Origin: a bacterium
Lineage (GTDB): Bacteria > Desulfobacterota > JAPLJL01
Assembly (NCBI GenBank): GCA_028713675.1
Contig: JAQTNV010000045.1
Span: 1 to 27,349, forward strand
DNA length: 27,349 nt
Direction of reading: 5' to 3'
In this document: positions 1 to 7,612 of the stretch, in pieces
How the letters are laid out: the number at the start of each line of letters is the position of its first letter
Numbering within the stretch: position 1 is the stretch's first letter
Position numbers and translations under genes: made by a program
Notes under the pieces: generated by a model
Database searches by the model: none
What the model saw: only the letters and a program-made list of their open reading frames with translations
Told to the model about the DNA's origin: nothing

Positions 1-884
1 GCTCCAGGAGCCGGGATTTCAGGATCCGGAGGGCGATGATCCGGTTCTGATGCTGGGACCTCTCGTTCTGGCAGGTCACCACCATCCCGCTGGGCAGGTG
101 GTAAATCCGGACCGCGCTGGAAACCTTATTGACGTTCTGTCCCCCGTGGCCGCCGGCCCGGAAGGTCTCCACCCTCAGGTCCTTTTCCTCGACTACGATC
201 TCCTGCTCGTCCTGCACCTCGGGATAAACGAAAACCGCCGCGAAACTGGTATGCCTTCTTTCGTTAAAATCGAAGGGGGAAAGCCGGACCAGGCGATGCA
301 CCCCCATCTCGGATTTCATGAGTCCGTAAACGTTTTCCCCCGTCACCGCCACCGTGGCGCTCTTGATGCCGGCCTCCTCGCCGGGCGTCCGGTCCAGGAG
401 CTCGGCCTGGAAACCCCGGCGTTCCGCCCAGCGCAGGTACATCCGGAGCAGCATTTCCGCCCAGTCCTGGGCGTCGGTCCCGCCCGCACCCGCGTTCACC
501 GTGAAAATCGCGTTGCGGTTGTCCTCGGGGTCAAGGATCTGGGCCAGCTCCACCTCGGCGGTCTGGGATCGGGCCTTTTCGAGACGCAGGACCAGCGCCT
601 CGCCTTCCGCCAGGTCATTCTCCTCCTCGGCCAGGTGGATGAGGAGCTTGATTTCCTCGAGCTCGCTCTCGAGCTGGGCGAAGGTCTCCAGCTCCCGGCG
701 GATCCGGGCCTCCTCTTTCAGGGTTTCCTGGGCCCGGCCGGGGTCCTGCCAGAGATCCGGGCGGGCCACCTCCCGGGCCAGTTCCTCCCGGCGGCTTTTT
801 AATCCCGGAAGGTCAAAGATGGTCGCGCAGGACCCGGTAATCCTTATCCAGTTTTTCCCACTCTTCGTTAAGTTCCCGAAACAC
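1..884 (-). CDS. prfB: Peptide chain release factor 2 (RF2), 3' end cut by window edge, programmed +1 frameshift
   Basis: Class I release factor that reads UGA and UAA stop codons and triggers peptidyl-tRNA hydrolysis on the ribosome. The long zero-phase reading shows the RF2 hallmarks: the codon-recognition motif SPF (about 263-285) and the catalytic AGGHGGQNVNK (about 122-154). A GTG start at 884-882, preceded by AAGGAAGG, opens a 23-codon leader (VFRELNEEWEKLDKD...RDHL) that ends in an in-frame TGA at 815-813. Continuing in the +1 frame gives DLPGLKSRREELA and then the whole RF2 body, as in Escherichia coli, where the TGA is codon 26. The gene runs off the left edge before its stop codon, so about 290 residues are present. 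The start overlaps the 3' end of lnt by 17 nt, so translation is probably coupled. It is the last gene seen of the phoH-pgpH-ybeY-lnt-prfB block. Family assignment is firm; the exact start is likely. Confidence 0.95.
812..818 (-). promoter_or_regulatory. RF2 autoregulatory +1 frameshift site CTTTGAC
   Basis: On the minus strand the sequence CAT CTT TGA CCT contains the heptamer CTTTGAC, which is conserved at the RF2 recoding site. Slow decoding of the in-frame UGA when RF2 is scarce lets the ribosome slip from CTT to TTT and continue in the +1 frame; this is established for prfB. The frame before the site and the frame after it both read as RF2 protein, which supports real recoding rather than a sequencing error. 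The purine-rich internal Shine-Dalgarno (AGGGGG in E. coli) expected three bases upstream of CTT is not visible: the upstream bases are CTGCGCGACCAT. Confidence 0.9.
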
Positions 885-2523
885 GACCTTTACCTTCCTT
901 TCTGGCCCCCGCGAAAAGCCAGAGAACCAAAACCAAGACTGTTATCACTTTAGCAAAAATATCGCCATGCCGGGTATAGAAGGTTTTTCCCCCGGCGGGA
1001 ATGGTCCGGATCCGGTCCACCAGGTAACCCCGGGTGAAGATCGCGGTCTGCCGGCCGATCCGTCCGTCCCAGCCGATCACCGAGCTGATCCCGGTATTGG
1101 CGTCCCGGACCACCGGGACCCGGTTCTCCACCGCCCGGAATACCACCATGGAATGGTGCTGGAAGGGGGCCGAGGTCTTCCCGAACCAGGCGTCATTGGT
1201 AATGTTTACCAGAAAAGCTGAGCCGTTGGCTACGAGCCTCCGCACCTGGTCCGGGAAAATGGCCTCGTAGCAGATCAGGACCCCGAAGGCCTGGTCCCCC
1301 CAGGAAAGGGTCTTCAGCTCCCGCCCCGAGGCGAACTCCCCCATCCCCACCATGAAGCGGACCACCCCCCCCAGAAGCCAGGGGAGAGGGGTGTATTCAC
1401 TGAAAGGCACCAGGTGGATCTTATCGTATCTCCCGGCCTCGTTCCCGGAGGCATCCAGGAGAAAGGCGCTGTTGTAGTCGGTGGCGTCATTCCCCGGAAT
1501 CGCCGGGGGATCCATCCCGGGACTCCCGAAGAGCAGGGGAACACCCGTCTCCGCGACCATCGCCTTGATCATGGGCCGAAACTCGCGGTCATCCTCATAG
1601 AAAAAAGTCAGGGCGGTCTCCGGCCAGACCAGAAACTCGGCTCCCTCCCGGACCGCCTCCCGGGACAGCCCGAGATAAATGTTCACGGTCTCGGACTGGA
1701 CTTCCGGCTGCCATTTGAGATCCTGCTCGATATTGCCCTGGATCAGGCCGACCCGGAGTTCCTTTCCCCGCGCCGCTGTCCCTTCCAGTTCCGAAAGCCG
1801 GAGCGCCCCGAAAAGCAGGCATCCGCCCGCCAGGCAGAAAAGAACCCCGGCCTCGGCCGCGAAGACCCGGCCCCGGACCCGGCCGCGCAGCCACCTGATC
1901 CCGTCCCAAATCGCAACGTTGGCCAGGACCAGGAGGAAGGAGATCCCATAGACGCCGGTAAATTCCGAAACCTGGATCAGTTTGAGCCACCGGAATTGTG
2001 AATAACCCAGGCTCTCCCAGGGAAACCCGAACCAAAAAAAGGTGCGGGCATACTCGAGAGCGACCCAGAGAAACGGAGCGGAGATAAAAAAAGGAACCCC
2101 GAGCCGGGCGGAGACAAACCGGATTCCCCCGGCGAAGGCGCCGAAAAAGAGGGCGACAAAAGCACAAAGCAAGAGAAGCGGAACCAGCGCCACCGGCCAG
2201 GAAATCCCGCCGTAAAAGTGCATCGCCACCACGATCCAATAGATCAGCCCCAGTTGAAAAACCAATCCGGCGACCCAGCCCAGCCGAAAGGACCGGCCCG
2301 TGGTCTGGCCGGAAACCGCCTCCAGCAGGGGGACCAGCCCGACCCAGGCGAGCGGGAAGATTCCGGGATAGGGAAAGGCCAGAATCAGGAGAACGGCGGA
2401 GGCCAGAACCAAGCCCCAGGGGCTCTGCGGAGAAAACCGGGACCGGAAAGGTTTCCGGTCTCGAGTTTCTGGTTTCTGGTTTCTGGTTTCGAGTGTGGAA
2501 TTTGGGATTTGGCTATTGGTCAT
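868..2523 (-). CDS. lnt: Apolipoprotein N-acyltransferase
   Basis: Inner-membrane enzyme that N-acylates the lipid-modified cysteine of apolipoproteins, the last step of lipoprotein maturation in diderm bacteria. Several hydrophobic segments lie between about residues 37 and 240 (e.g. LASAVLLILAFPYP, VALVPLLLLCAFVALFF). A nitrilase-type catalytic domain follows from about 256 (LRVGLIQGNIEQDLKWQ), and a C-terminal membrane helix at about 522-540. The catalytic triad is recognisable: E302 in VWPETAL, K368 in RYDKIHLVPFSEYTPLP and C418 in LICYEAIFPDQ. At 551 aa it is longer than the E. coli enzyme (about 512 aa). The first 25 residues are a translated 7-bp tandem repeat (ETRNQKP then ETRDRKP), and the ATG at 2523 lies inside that array without a clear ribosome binding site. 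The true start could therefore be downstream, for example the TTG for L38. The stop overlaps the prfB start. Confidence 0.95.
   Translation of the reverse strand: MTNSQIPNSTLETRNQKPETRDRKPFRSRFSPQSPWGLVLASAVLLILAFPYPGIFPLAWVGLVPLLEAVSGQTTGRSFRLGWVAGLVFQLGLIYWIVVAMHFYGGISWPVALVPLLLLCAFVALFFGAFAGGIRFVSARLGVPFFISAPFLWVALEYARTFFWFGFPWESLGYSQFRWLKLIQVSEFTGVYGISFLLVLANVAIWDGIRWLRGRVRGRVFAAEAGVLFCLAGGCLLFGALRLSELEGTAARGKELRVGLIQGNIEQDLKWQPEVQSETVNIYLGLSREAVREGAEFLVWPETALTFFYEDDREFRPMIKAMVAETGVPLLFGSPGMDPPAIPGNDATDYNSAFLLDASGNEAGRYDKIHLVPFSEYTPLPWLLGGVVRFMVGMGEFASGRELKTLSWGDQAFGVLICYEAIFPDQVRRLVANGSAFLVNITNDAWFGKTSAPFQHHSMVVFRAVENRVPVVRDANTGISSVIGWDGRIGRQTAIFTRGYLVDRIRTIPAGGKTFYTRHGDIFAKVITVLVLVLWLFAGARKEGKGRVSGT
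2461..2523 (-). repeat. Heptad tandem array at the 5' end of lnt
   Basis: Read on the minus strand from the ATG, the DNA divides into nine consecutive 7-mers: ATGACCA, ATAGCCA, AATCCCA, AATTCCA, CACTCGA, three copies of AACCAGA, and AACTCGA. The period is exact while the unit drifts. Because 21 nt equals three repeats, the translation shows a 7-residue repeat, ETRNQKP/ETRDRKP. The array includes the assigned lnt start codon. Confidence 0.85.
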
Positions 2524-2559
2524 TATTTGGTAATGAGTATCGGGTTGCTTGATTACAAA

Positions 2560-3009
2560 TCATTTCAATTTCGGATCTTTTATTATTTTCATAATCTCCT
2601 TGGCCTTCCGGTTCATTTTCCCGGATTCCCGCCGGTCCCGGTGGTCATAGCCAAGCAGGTGGAGGATCCCGTGGACCAGAAGTTCCGCCAGCCTTTCTTC
2701 CCGGCTGATCCCCGCCCCCCGCGCCTCCCGCGCCGCGGTCTCGACCGAGATAATGATCTCGGCCAGGAATTCCGATTCGTCTTCGGAAAGCGGAAAAGCC
2801 AGGACATTGGTGGGGCCTTTCCGCCCCAGGTAGCGCAGATTCAGTTCCGAAATGAAGGAATCGTCGGAAAAAACCAGGGAAAGTTCACCGGCAGAGGGCC
2901 CGGATCCCCTAGGAAAGCCCGAGGCGGTGAAGATCGTCCGGACCAGATTTCTTATCTTCCTTCGCTTTATTGCCGTTCTTTTCCCCGTGACCCCGATCTG
3001 GATTTTCAT
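2560..3009 (-). CDS. ybeY: Endoribonuclease YbeY (rRNA maturation factor)
   Basis: Single-strand-specific, zinc-dependent endoribonuclease involved in 16S rRNA 3'-end maturation and ribosome quality control in the cytoplasm. The 149-aa product is full length for the family (about 150 aa) and carries the signature HGILHLLGYDH, giving zinc ligands H113, H117 and H123. Also typical are LSLVFSDDSFISELNLRYLG near residue 43 and PTNVLAFP near residue 66. The ATG at 3009 begins MKIQIGVTGK, matching the usual start of the family, so the gene overlaps the 3' end of pgpH by 101 nt in another frame. The next gene, lnt, follows after 36 nt. The phoH-pgpH-ybeY order is a common bacterial arrangement. Confidence 0.96.
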   Translation of the reverse strand: MKIQIGVTGKRTAIKRRKIRNLVRTIFTASGFPRGSGPSAGELSLVFSDDSFISELNLRYLGRKGPTNVLAFPLSEDESEFLAEIIISVETAAREARGAGISREERLAELLVHGILHLLGYDHRDRRESGKMNRKAKEIMKIIKDPKLK

Positions 3010-5422
3010 CTTTTTCCTTGGGGGAAGCCGTTCCCTTCACCGCCGGTTCGGGATATTCAATGCGCTGATGGTAAATGCCGACCAACACCCGGTTGAAGCT
3101 CTTGGCGATCTCGTTCAGATCGCGCAGGGTAAGCATGCAGTTATCCAGCTGGCCATCGGAGAAAATCCCGTTGATGATCTTCTGCACCAGCCCCTGGAGC
3201 CGGGCCGGGGTGGGATCGGGCACCGTCCGGGAGGCCGCCTCCACCGCGTCCGCGAGCAGCACCAGCCCCCCTTCCCGGCTCTGGGGCCGGGGGCCGGGAT
3301 AGCGGTAATCCTTTTCGTCCACCTCCGGGTGCTCGGGATTGGCCAGGGACAGGGCCTTGTCGTAGAAATATTTGATCAGACTGGTGCCGTGGTGCTGGGC
3401 CATGATCTCCAGAATCGGATAGGGGATCCGGTGGGTCCGGCCCAGACTGATCCCTTCCTTGACGTGGGAAATCAGGATCAGGGCGGAAAGGCGCGGGGTC
3501 AGGCGGTTATGGGGATTGTCCCCGCCTTTCTGGTTCTCGATGAAATAGGCCGACTTGGAAATCTTTCCGACGTCATGGTAATACGCCCCCACCCGCGCGA
3601 GCAGGGGGTTGGCCCCGATCGCCTTCGCCGCCTCCTCGACCATGGAGCCGATAACCACACTGTGGTGATAGGTCCCGGGGGCCTGAACAACCAGGTCCTT
3701 GAGCAGGGGATGTTCCAGGTTGGAGAGCTCCAGGAGCTTGATATCGGTGGTATAGCCGAAGACATACTCGATCAGGGGCAGGATCCCGGTAACCAGGATC
3801 GCTCCCGCCAGCCCGCCCGCGAACCCGAAAATAGCCTCGGAGAAAATTCCCACCCCCAGGATATCCCCCCGGAGCAGGCGGGAGATCACGATCATCCCGA
3901 CGTTGGCCAGCCCGACCCAGAGCCCGGCCTGGACCACCTTGATCCGCTGCTCGCAGTGGCGGACCTCGTCCGCCCCCAGCAGCCCTCCGATCAGGAAATA
4001 AATGGTGAAGAACAGGTTGTCTTCAAAAAGCAGGCCCGCCAGGGGTGAAAGCATGAAGGCGAAAATCAGGGCGGTTTCGGAATTCAGGAGCATCCGGACC
4101 ATGATCACCGCGGCCGCCACCGGCAACCCGAATCCGAATGCGCTTCGGGGCAGGTATTCCGGCCACTGGCCGGAGTTGATCAGGCCCAGGGAGAGCCGCA
4201 CCGACAGGAGAGTCAGGAGCAGGATCGCGGACAGGAAAATCAAGTCGGGAAAAGTGACATTGAACTTTTTCACATTGCGTTTCCCGAACCGGAAGAGGAG
4301 GATCAGCAAAACCAGGCTGAGTCCGAGAATGCCAAGCGCAACCTGGACGAAGTTGGCGTAACTCTGCTCCTTCTGGATGTCCTTGAGCTTGGCCAAGTGG
4401 TCTTCCCGGACCACCTCGCCTTCCCGGATAATCATCTCCCCCGCCTTGATTTTGTACTGAACGGAATTGACCCCCTCCCGGGCCGAGAGCCGGAGCGCGT
4501 CGGTTTTTACCTGGTTGAAAATCAGGTTAGGGGAAATCAGCCGGCCGGCGATTCCCTTCAGGATCTCGGCTTCCGGGCCCGGGAAACGCGCCAGCGAGTT
4601 TTTGGCTTTCGCGGCCAGGGCCGTCCGGGCCTCCGCGAGGTCTATTACCTGGGTAATCTGATCGCCGGAGAGCACGATATCGGGCAGAGGAGAGGGACGG
4701 GTTAATCCCTCGCTCTCGTCAGAGGAAACGGCCGGCTCGGAGAGCATATGGATCATGATTCCCCGGTCCCACTCCTTGAGAATCACTTCCCGATCCGAAA
4801 CGATCTGCCGGCTCAGAACCCCTTCCAGCAACCCCGCCAGCTTCTGTTCCAGCGAGGCGGAAAAACGGCGGGAGGTCAGGACACGGATATCTTCCTCGGA
4901 AAAGCTCAGGTCTCCGATTTCCTCAAGCTCTTTTTTCAATTGGGATTCCGCCAGCCCCGGGTTCTTGCCCCGCAGCGGGGAAGACATGTTTTTCCGGCCC
5001 GCCTGCATCATCTGCCGGATTTTTTCCCGGACCCGATCCTTGAGCCCGGAGTCGTAATCAAAAACCGCGGGGACCAGCGCCTCGGCCTCGGCCTTCTTTT
5101 TCTCGGTAGCGGGCCGATCCGTGAGCCAAAGATCCATCGGGGACTTGATGTTGCGGTCGGCCACCTCCCCCACCTGGTAGCGAACCCGCAAAAGCCTCAG
5201 GTTGGGGCTGAGAATGACCGCGATCAGGATCGCGACCAGCACGACCAGCACCCAGCGGTTCAGGAAGGTATCGGCCTGGAGCTTCTCCCCCGCCCAGGTT
5301 TTCAACCCCGTGAGCCGGTTCGGAGGCCAGGCCAGACGCTGGGTTTCAGCCTCGCTTCGGTTCTCGATTGGCTCCCTTGCCCCGTCCGGGGTTTTCCCGG
5401 GAGCCGGTTTCGAAAATTTCAT
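2909..5422 (-). CDS. pgpH: 7TM-HD family phosphohydrolase (PgpH/YqfF-like c-di-AMP phosphodiesterase)
   Basis: Membrane protein of the 7TMR-HDED plus HD family. Characterised members (Listeria PgpH) hydrolyse cyclic di-AMP on the cytoplasmic side. With the ATG at 5422 (MKFSKPAPGKTP) it has 837 aa: an N-terminal helix near 57-73 (WVLVVLVAILIAVILSP), a large extracytoplasmic region to about 355, seven hydrophobic segments from about 358 to 550, then an HD domain. HD metal-site motifs are YHHSVVIGS (about 585), YYHDVGK (H616, D617), ISHVKEGI (about 652), AQHHG (about 676) and LLADAVEA (about 723). The start is chosen because the product then begins with a short tail before the first helix; the longer frame to 5485 also exists. 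Even so it overlaps phoH by 77 nt. The last 45 or so residues are Lys/Asp/Glu-rich and arise from reading over ybeY in another frame. No diadenylate cyclase gene is in the window. Specific c-di-AMP activity is inferred from family. Confidence 0.9.
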   Translation of the reverse strand: MKFSKPAPGKTPDGAREPIENRSEAETQRLAWPPNRLTGLKTWAGEKLQADTFLNRWVLVVLVAILIAVILSPNLRLLRVRYQVGEVADRNIKSPMDLWLTDRPATEKKKAEAEALVPAVFDYDSGLKDRVREKIRQMMQAGRKNMSSPLRGKNPGLAESQLKKELEEIGDLSFSEEDIRVLTSRRFSASLEQKLAGLLEGVLSRQIVSDREVILKEWDRGIMIHMLSEPAVSSDESEGLTRPSPLPDIVLSGDQITQVIDLAEARTALAAKAKNSLARFPGPEAEILKGIAGRLISPNLIFNQVKTDALRLSAREGVNSVQYKIKAGEMIIREGEVVREDHLAKLKDIQKEQSYANFVQVALGILGLSLVLLILLFRFGKRNVKKFNVTFPDLIFLSAILLLTLLSVRLSLGLINSGQWPEYLPRSAFGFGLPVAAAVIMVRMLLNSETALIFAFMLSPLAGLLFEDNLFFTIYFLIGGLLGADEVRHCEQRIKVVQAGLWVGLANVGMIVISRLLRGDILGVGIFSEAIFGFAGGLAGAILVTGILPLIEYVFGYTTDIKLLELSNLEHPLLKDLVVQAPGTYHHSVVIGSMVEEAAKAIGANPLLARVGAYYHDVGKISKSAYFIENQKGGDNPHNRLTPRLSALILISHVKEGISLGRTHRIPYPILEIMAQHHGTSLIKYFYDKALSLANPEHPEVDEKDYRYPGPRPQSREGGLVLLADAVEAASRTVPDPTPARLQGLVQKIINGIFSDGQLDNCMLTLRDLNEIAKSFNRVLVGIYHQRIEYPEPAVKGTASPKEKDENPDRGHGEKNGNKAKEDKKSGPDDLHRLGLS

Positions 5423-6368
5423 AAGCCTTGATGATCTCCTGCACCAGCGGATGTCGAACGACATCCCGTTCGGAAAAATAAACAATCCTGATGTTATCGA
5501 TTTCCCGCAGGATCCCCTGGACCTCGACCAGGCCGGAGGTTTTATCCCCCGGCAGGTCGACCTGGGTGATATCCCCGGTGATCACCGCCTTGGAGCCGAA
5601 CCCCAGGCGGGTCAGAAACATCTTCATCTGTTCCGAGGTGGTGTTCTGCGCCTCGTCCAGGATGACGAAACTCTCGTTCAGGGTCCGCCCGCGCATGAAG
5701 GCCAGGGGGGCGATCTCGATCACCCCCCGTTCGAGCAGGCGGCTGGCCCGTTCGAAATCCATCATGTCGTGGAGGGCGTCATAGAGCGGGCGAAGATAAG
5801 GATTGACCTTTTCGGCGATATCCCCGGGAAGAAACCCCAGTTTTTCCCCCGCCTCCACCGCCGGGCGCGCCAGAACGATCCGGAGCACGTCTTTCCGAAG
5901 CAGGGCCGAGAGGGCCATCGCCATCGCCAGATAAGTTTTTCCGGTCCCCGCCGGTCCGATCCCGATCACCATGTCCGAGTTCCGGATCGCCTCGACGTAG
6001 CGTTTCTGGTTCAGGCTTTTGGGGGTAATGCGCCGACCCTTGGCGGAAATGAAAATATTATCGGAAAAGATTGCGACCAGGTCCGCCTCCGGGTTCTCCT
6101 GCAGGGTCCGGACCGCGTACTGAAAATCCAGCGCGGCCAGGGAGATTCCCTGCCGACGGAGGGCGTGAAAATCCTGGAAGAGTTTTTCCACCCGCCGGAC
6201 CTGGCCGGTTTCCCCGATGACCCGGATTTCCTCCCCGCGGAACCCGATCCGGACCTGGAAGCTGGTTTCCAGGAAGCGAAGATTCTCATCCCGTTCCCCG
6301 AAAATCTCCCGGAACACATTGTCCCCGGTAAACGCGATTTCGCAGGCCGTGTCAGGATTGGAATTCAT
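5346..6368 (-). CDS. phoH: PhoH-like ATPase (PhoH family, YbeZ type)
   Basis: Cytoplasmic P-loop ATPase of the PhoH/YbeZ family, thought to work with YbeY in RNA metabolism or ribosome maturation. The 340-aa protein has an N-terminal KH-like region (residues about 8-70, ending in VRRVEKLFQDF) and the ATPase domain from about 115. Walker A is GPAGTGKT (138-145) and Walker B is FVILDEAQN (234-242). Other conserved pieces are LARPAVEAGEKLGFLPGD and ITGDITQVDLP. The ATG at 6368 gives a full-length product. It is the first gene of the minus-strand operon phoH-pgpH-ybeY-lnt-prfB, with its stop 77 nt inside the next gene. Linkage to ybeY is the usual genomic context and supports the call. Confidence 0.95.
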   Translation of the reverse strand: MNSNPDTACEIAFTGDNVFREIFGERDENLRFLETSFQVRIGFRGEEIRVIGETGQVRRVEKLFQDFHALRRQGISLAALDFQYAVRTLQENPEADLVAIFSDNIFISAKGRRITPKSLNQKRYVEAIRNSDMVIGIGPAGTGKTYLAMAMALSALLRKDVLRIVLARPAVEAGEKLGFLPGDIAEKVNPYLRPLYDALHDMMDFERASRLLERGVIEIAPLAFMRGRTLNESFVILDEAQNTTSEQMKMFLTRLGFGSKAVITGDITQVDLPGDKTSGLVEVQGILREIDNIRIVYFSERDVVRHPLVQEIIKAYEIFETGSRENPGRGKGANREPKRG

Positions 6369-6394
6369 CGGGGATCCCGTTCTGGGCGCTCATT

Positions 6395-6422
6395 ATTTTA
6401 ATTTCCAAAGCAGTCCCAGCAA
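6395..6422 (-). promoter_or_regulatory. Possible sigma-70-type promoter for phoH operon
   Basis: On the minus strand TTGCTG (6422-6417) and TAAAAT (6400-6395) are separated by 16 bp, about 20-25 bp ahead of the phoH ATG. This is the only gap (110 bp) before a five-gene operon, so a promoter is expected here. The match is moderate and unsupported by other data. Confidence 0.3.
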
Positions 6423-6478
6423 ACTATTTTGCGGTAAATTGAACAATTATTCCGATGGTTATGGCTCGGCTTGAAGGC

Positions 6479-7612
6479 TTAAATTTTCGGCAGGAGGAGG
6501 AGATAATTATCTCCCCGGTTCAGGTAAAACAGGCCTTGGCCCAGGCCCCGGGAAATGCGCGGGAAAACGGAGGTTTCTCCCCGGGACAGGTCATCCAGTT
6601 TCAGGGGATAACTTCCCTCCCCGATCCGGTAAACCTCGAGGGCGCTGTCCAGCTGATCGCGCACCCCATTCAGGCAGATAATCTTCAGTTCCTGGGACCG
6701 GACCTTTTCCCGGGCCCCGGGGCCGACTTTCAGGGGCGCGGGGGAAAATCCCAAGCCCAGCACCAGGAACCAGAGCCCCAGGACCAGAACCGTCGCCGCT
6801 GCGATTTTGAGATACCCCTGGGCCTGGAGCTGCGGGAGCGCCCCTTCCCCGGTCTCCTCCCCGGCTTCCTGCCGCACGGGTTCGATATATTTTCCCTTCA
6901 AGAGGTTGCTCAAGGCTTTCATCGCCTCGAACTCTCCAAGGAGGCTCAAATCCCGGATTTCCCGGACCGTCCGGTTGCCATCCACCATGGCGAGGATTTT
7001 CTTTTCCTCTTCGCTTAACTTCCGAAACTCGCGCTTTTCCAGGTTTACCTTTCCCTCCTCCAGGAAGGGAAGGGACTCGTCGCCGAGGGTGAAGACGATC
7101 TCGGGGGTGGGAACATCGTTCTGGATTATTTTCCATTCATCCAGCCGCCGGTAGCCTTCCATCAGCACGTGCTCGGCGCTGATCTGGCGGTAAATATCCC
7201 GTTCGTAACGGACCGGCATCTGGTGGAACTCGTACAACCCGTCGGTCCACTGTAAAACCGAGAAAAGGGTTTCCTCCGTCTGCAGCCGCAGGACCTTGCG
7301 CAGGCCGTCCTTGTTGATGACGTTCCGCTCGATCAGGATGTCGCCCAGCTTCTGCAGGGTTTCCTTCTGCTGCTCGAGGGCCTCCTCCAAGTCCTTATCC
7401 GCGAGCAGGCCGCTCCGGAGCAGGAGCTCTCCCAGCTTCTCCCCTTTGCGCTTCATTTTCGGCTCGGCCATGATCACGTAACCTTCTTCGAAAACGATCT
7501 GGATCTGTTCCTCATCCCGGGCCAGGTCCAGGATCCCGGTCTTCTGCTGGTGGGCGATCAGCTGGAAGATGTCCGCGATCGCGAAATCTTTCAGGGTTCC
7601 CTTTAAGGCCAT
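6479..7612 (-). CDS. DUF4388 protein with GspE-N-like domain, one membrane helix and pseudopilin-like C-terminus
   Basis: The 377-aa product starts at the ATG 7612 (MALKGTLKDFAIADIFQLIAHQQKTG), the typical opening of a DUF4388 (PatA-type N-terminal) domain, about residues 1-55. This domain is common in signalling proteins. Residues about 58-130 (LGELLLRSGLLADKDLEEALEQQ, LGDILIERNVI) resemble the N-terminal domain of GspE/PilB/MshE ATPases, which binds c-di-GMP in some members. A winged-helix-like stretch lies at about 198-245. A single hydrophobic helix follows at 270-289, then a domain with QLDSALEVYRIGEGSYPLKL (320-339), which resembles the helix plus Tyr-Pro of type II secretion pseudopilins. 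The N-terminus would be cytoplasmic and the C-terminus periplasmic. The stop codon of the upstream TPR gene overlaps this start (TAATG), so the two are probably co-translated. A longer in-frame extension upstream lies inside the TPR gene and was rejected. Function unknown; a regulatory or scaffold role linked to pili or secretion is inference. Confidence 0.8.
   Translation of the reverse strand: MALKGTLKDFAIADIFQLIAHQQKTGILDLARDEEQIQIVFEEGYVIMAEPKMKRKGEKLGELLLRSGLLADKDLEEALEQQKETLQKLGDILIERNVINKDGLRKVLRLQTEETLFSVLQWTDGLYEFHQMPVRYERDIYRQISAEHVLMEGYRRLDEWKIIQNDVPTPEIVFTLGDESLPFLEEGKVNLEKREFRKLSEEEKKILAMVDGNRTVREIRDLSLLGEFEAMKALSNLLKGKYIEPVRQEAGEETGEGALPQLQAQGYLKIAAATVLVLGLWFLVLGLGFSPAPLKVGPGAREKVRSQELKIICLNGVRDQLDSALEVYRIGEGSYPLKLDDLSRGETSVFPRISRGLGQGLFYLNRGDNYLLLLPKI

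Noticed and set aside
50-802. 250-codon plus-strand frame opposite prfB
   Set aside because: The minus strand reads as RF2 with GGQ and SPF motifs; the plus-strand product is its shadow.
2852-4048. 398-codon plus-strand frame opposite pgpH and ybeY
   Set aside because: It is the antisense of the HD domain and membrane region of PgpH and contains no recognisable domain.
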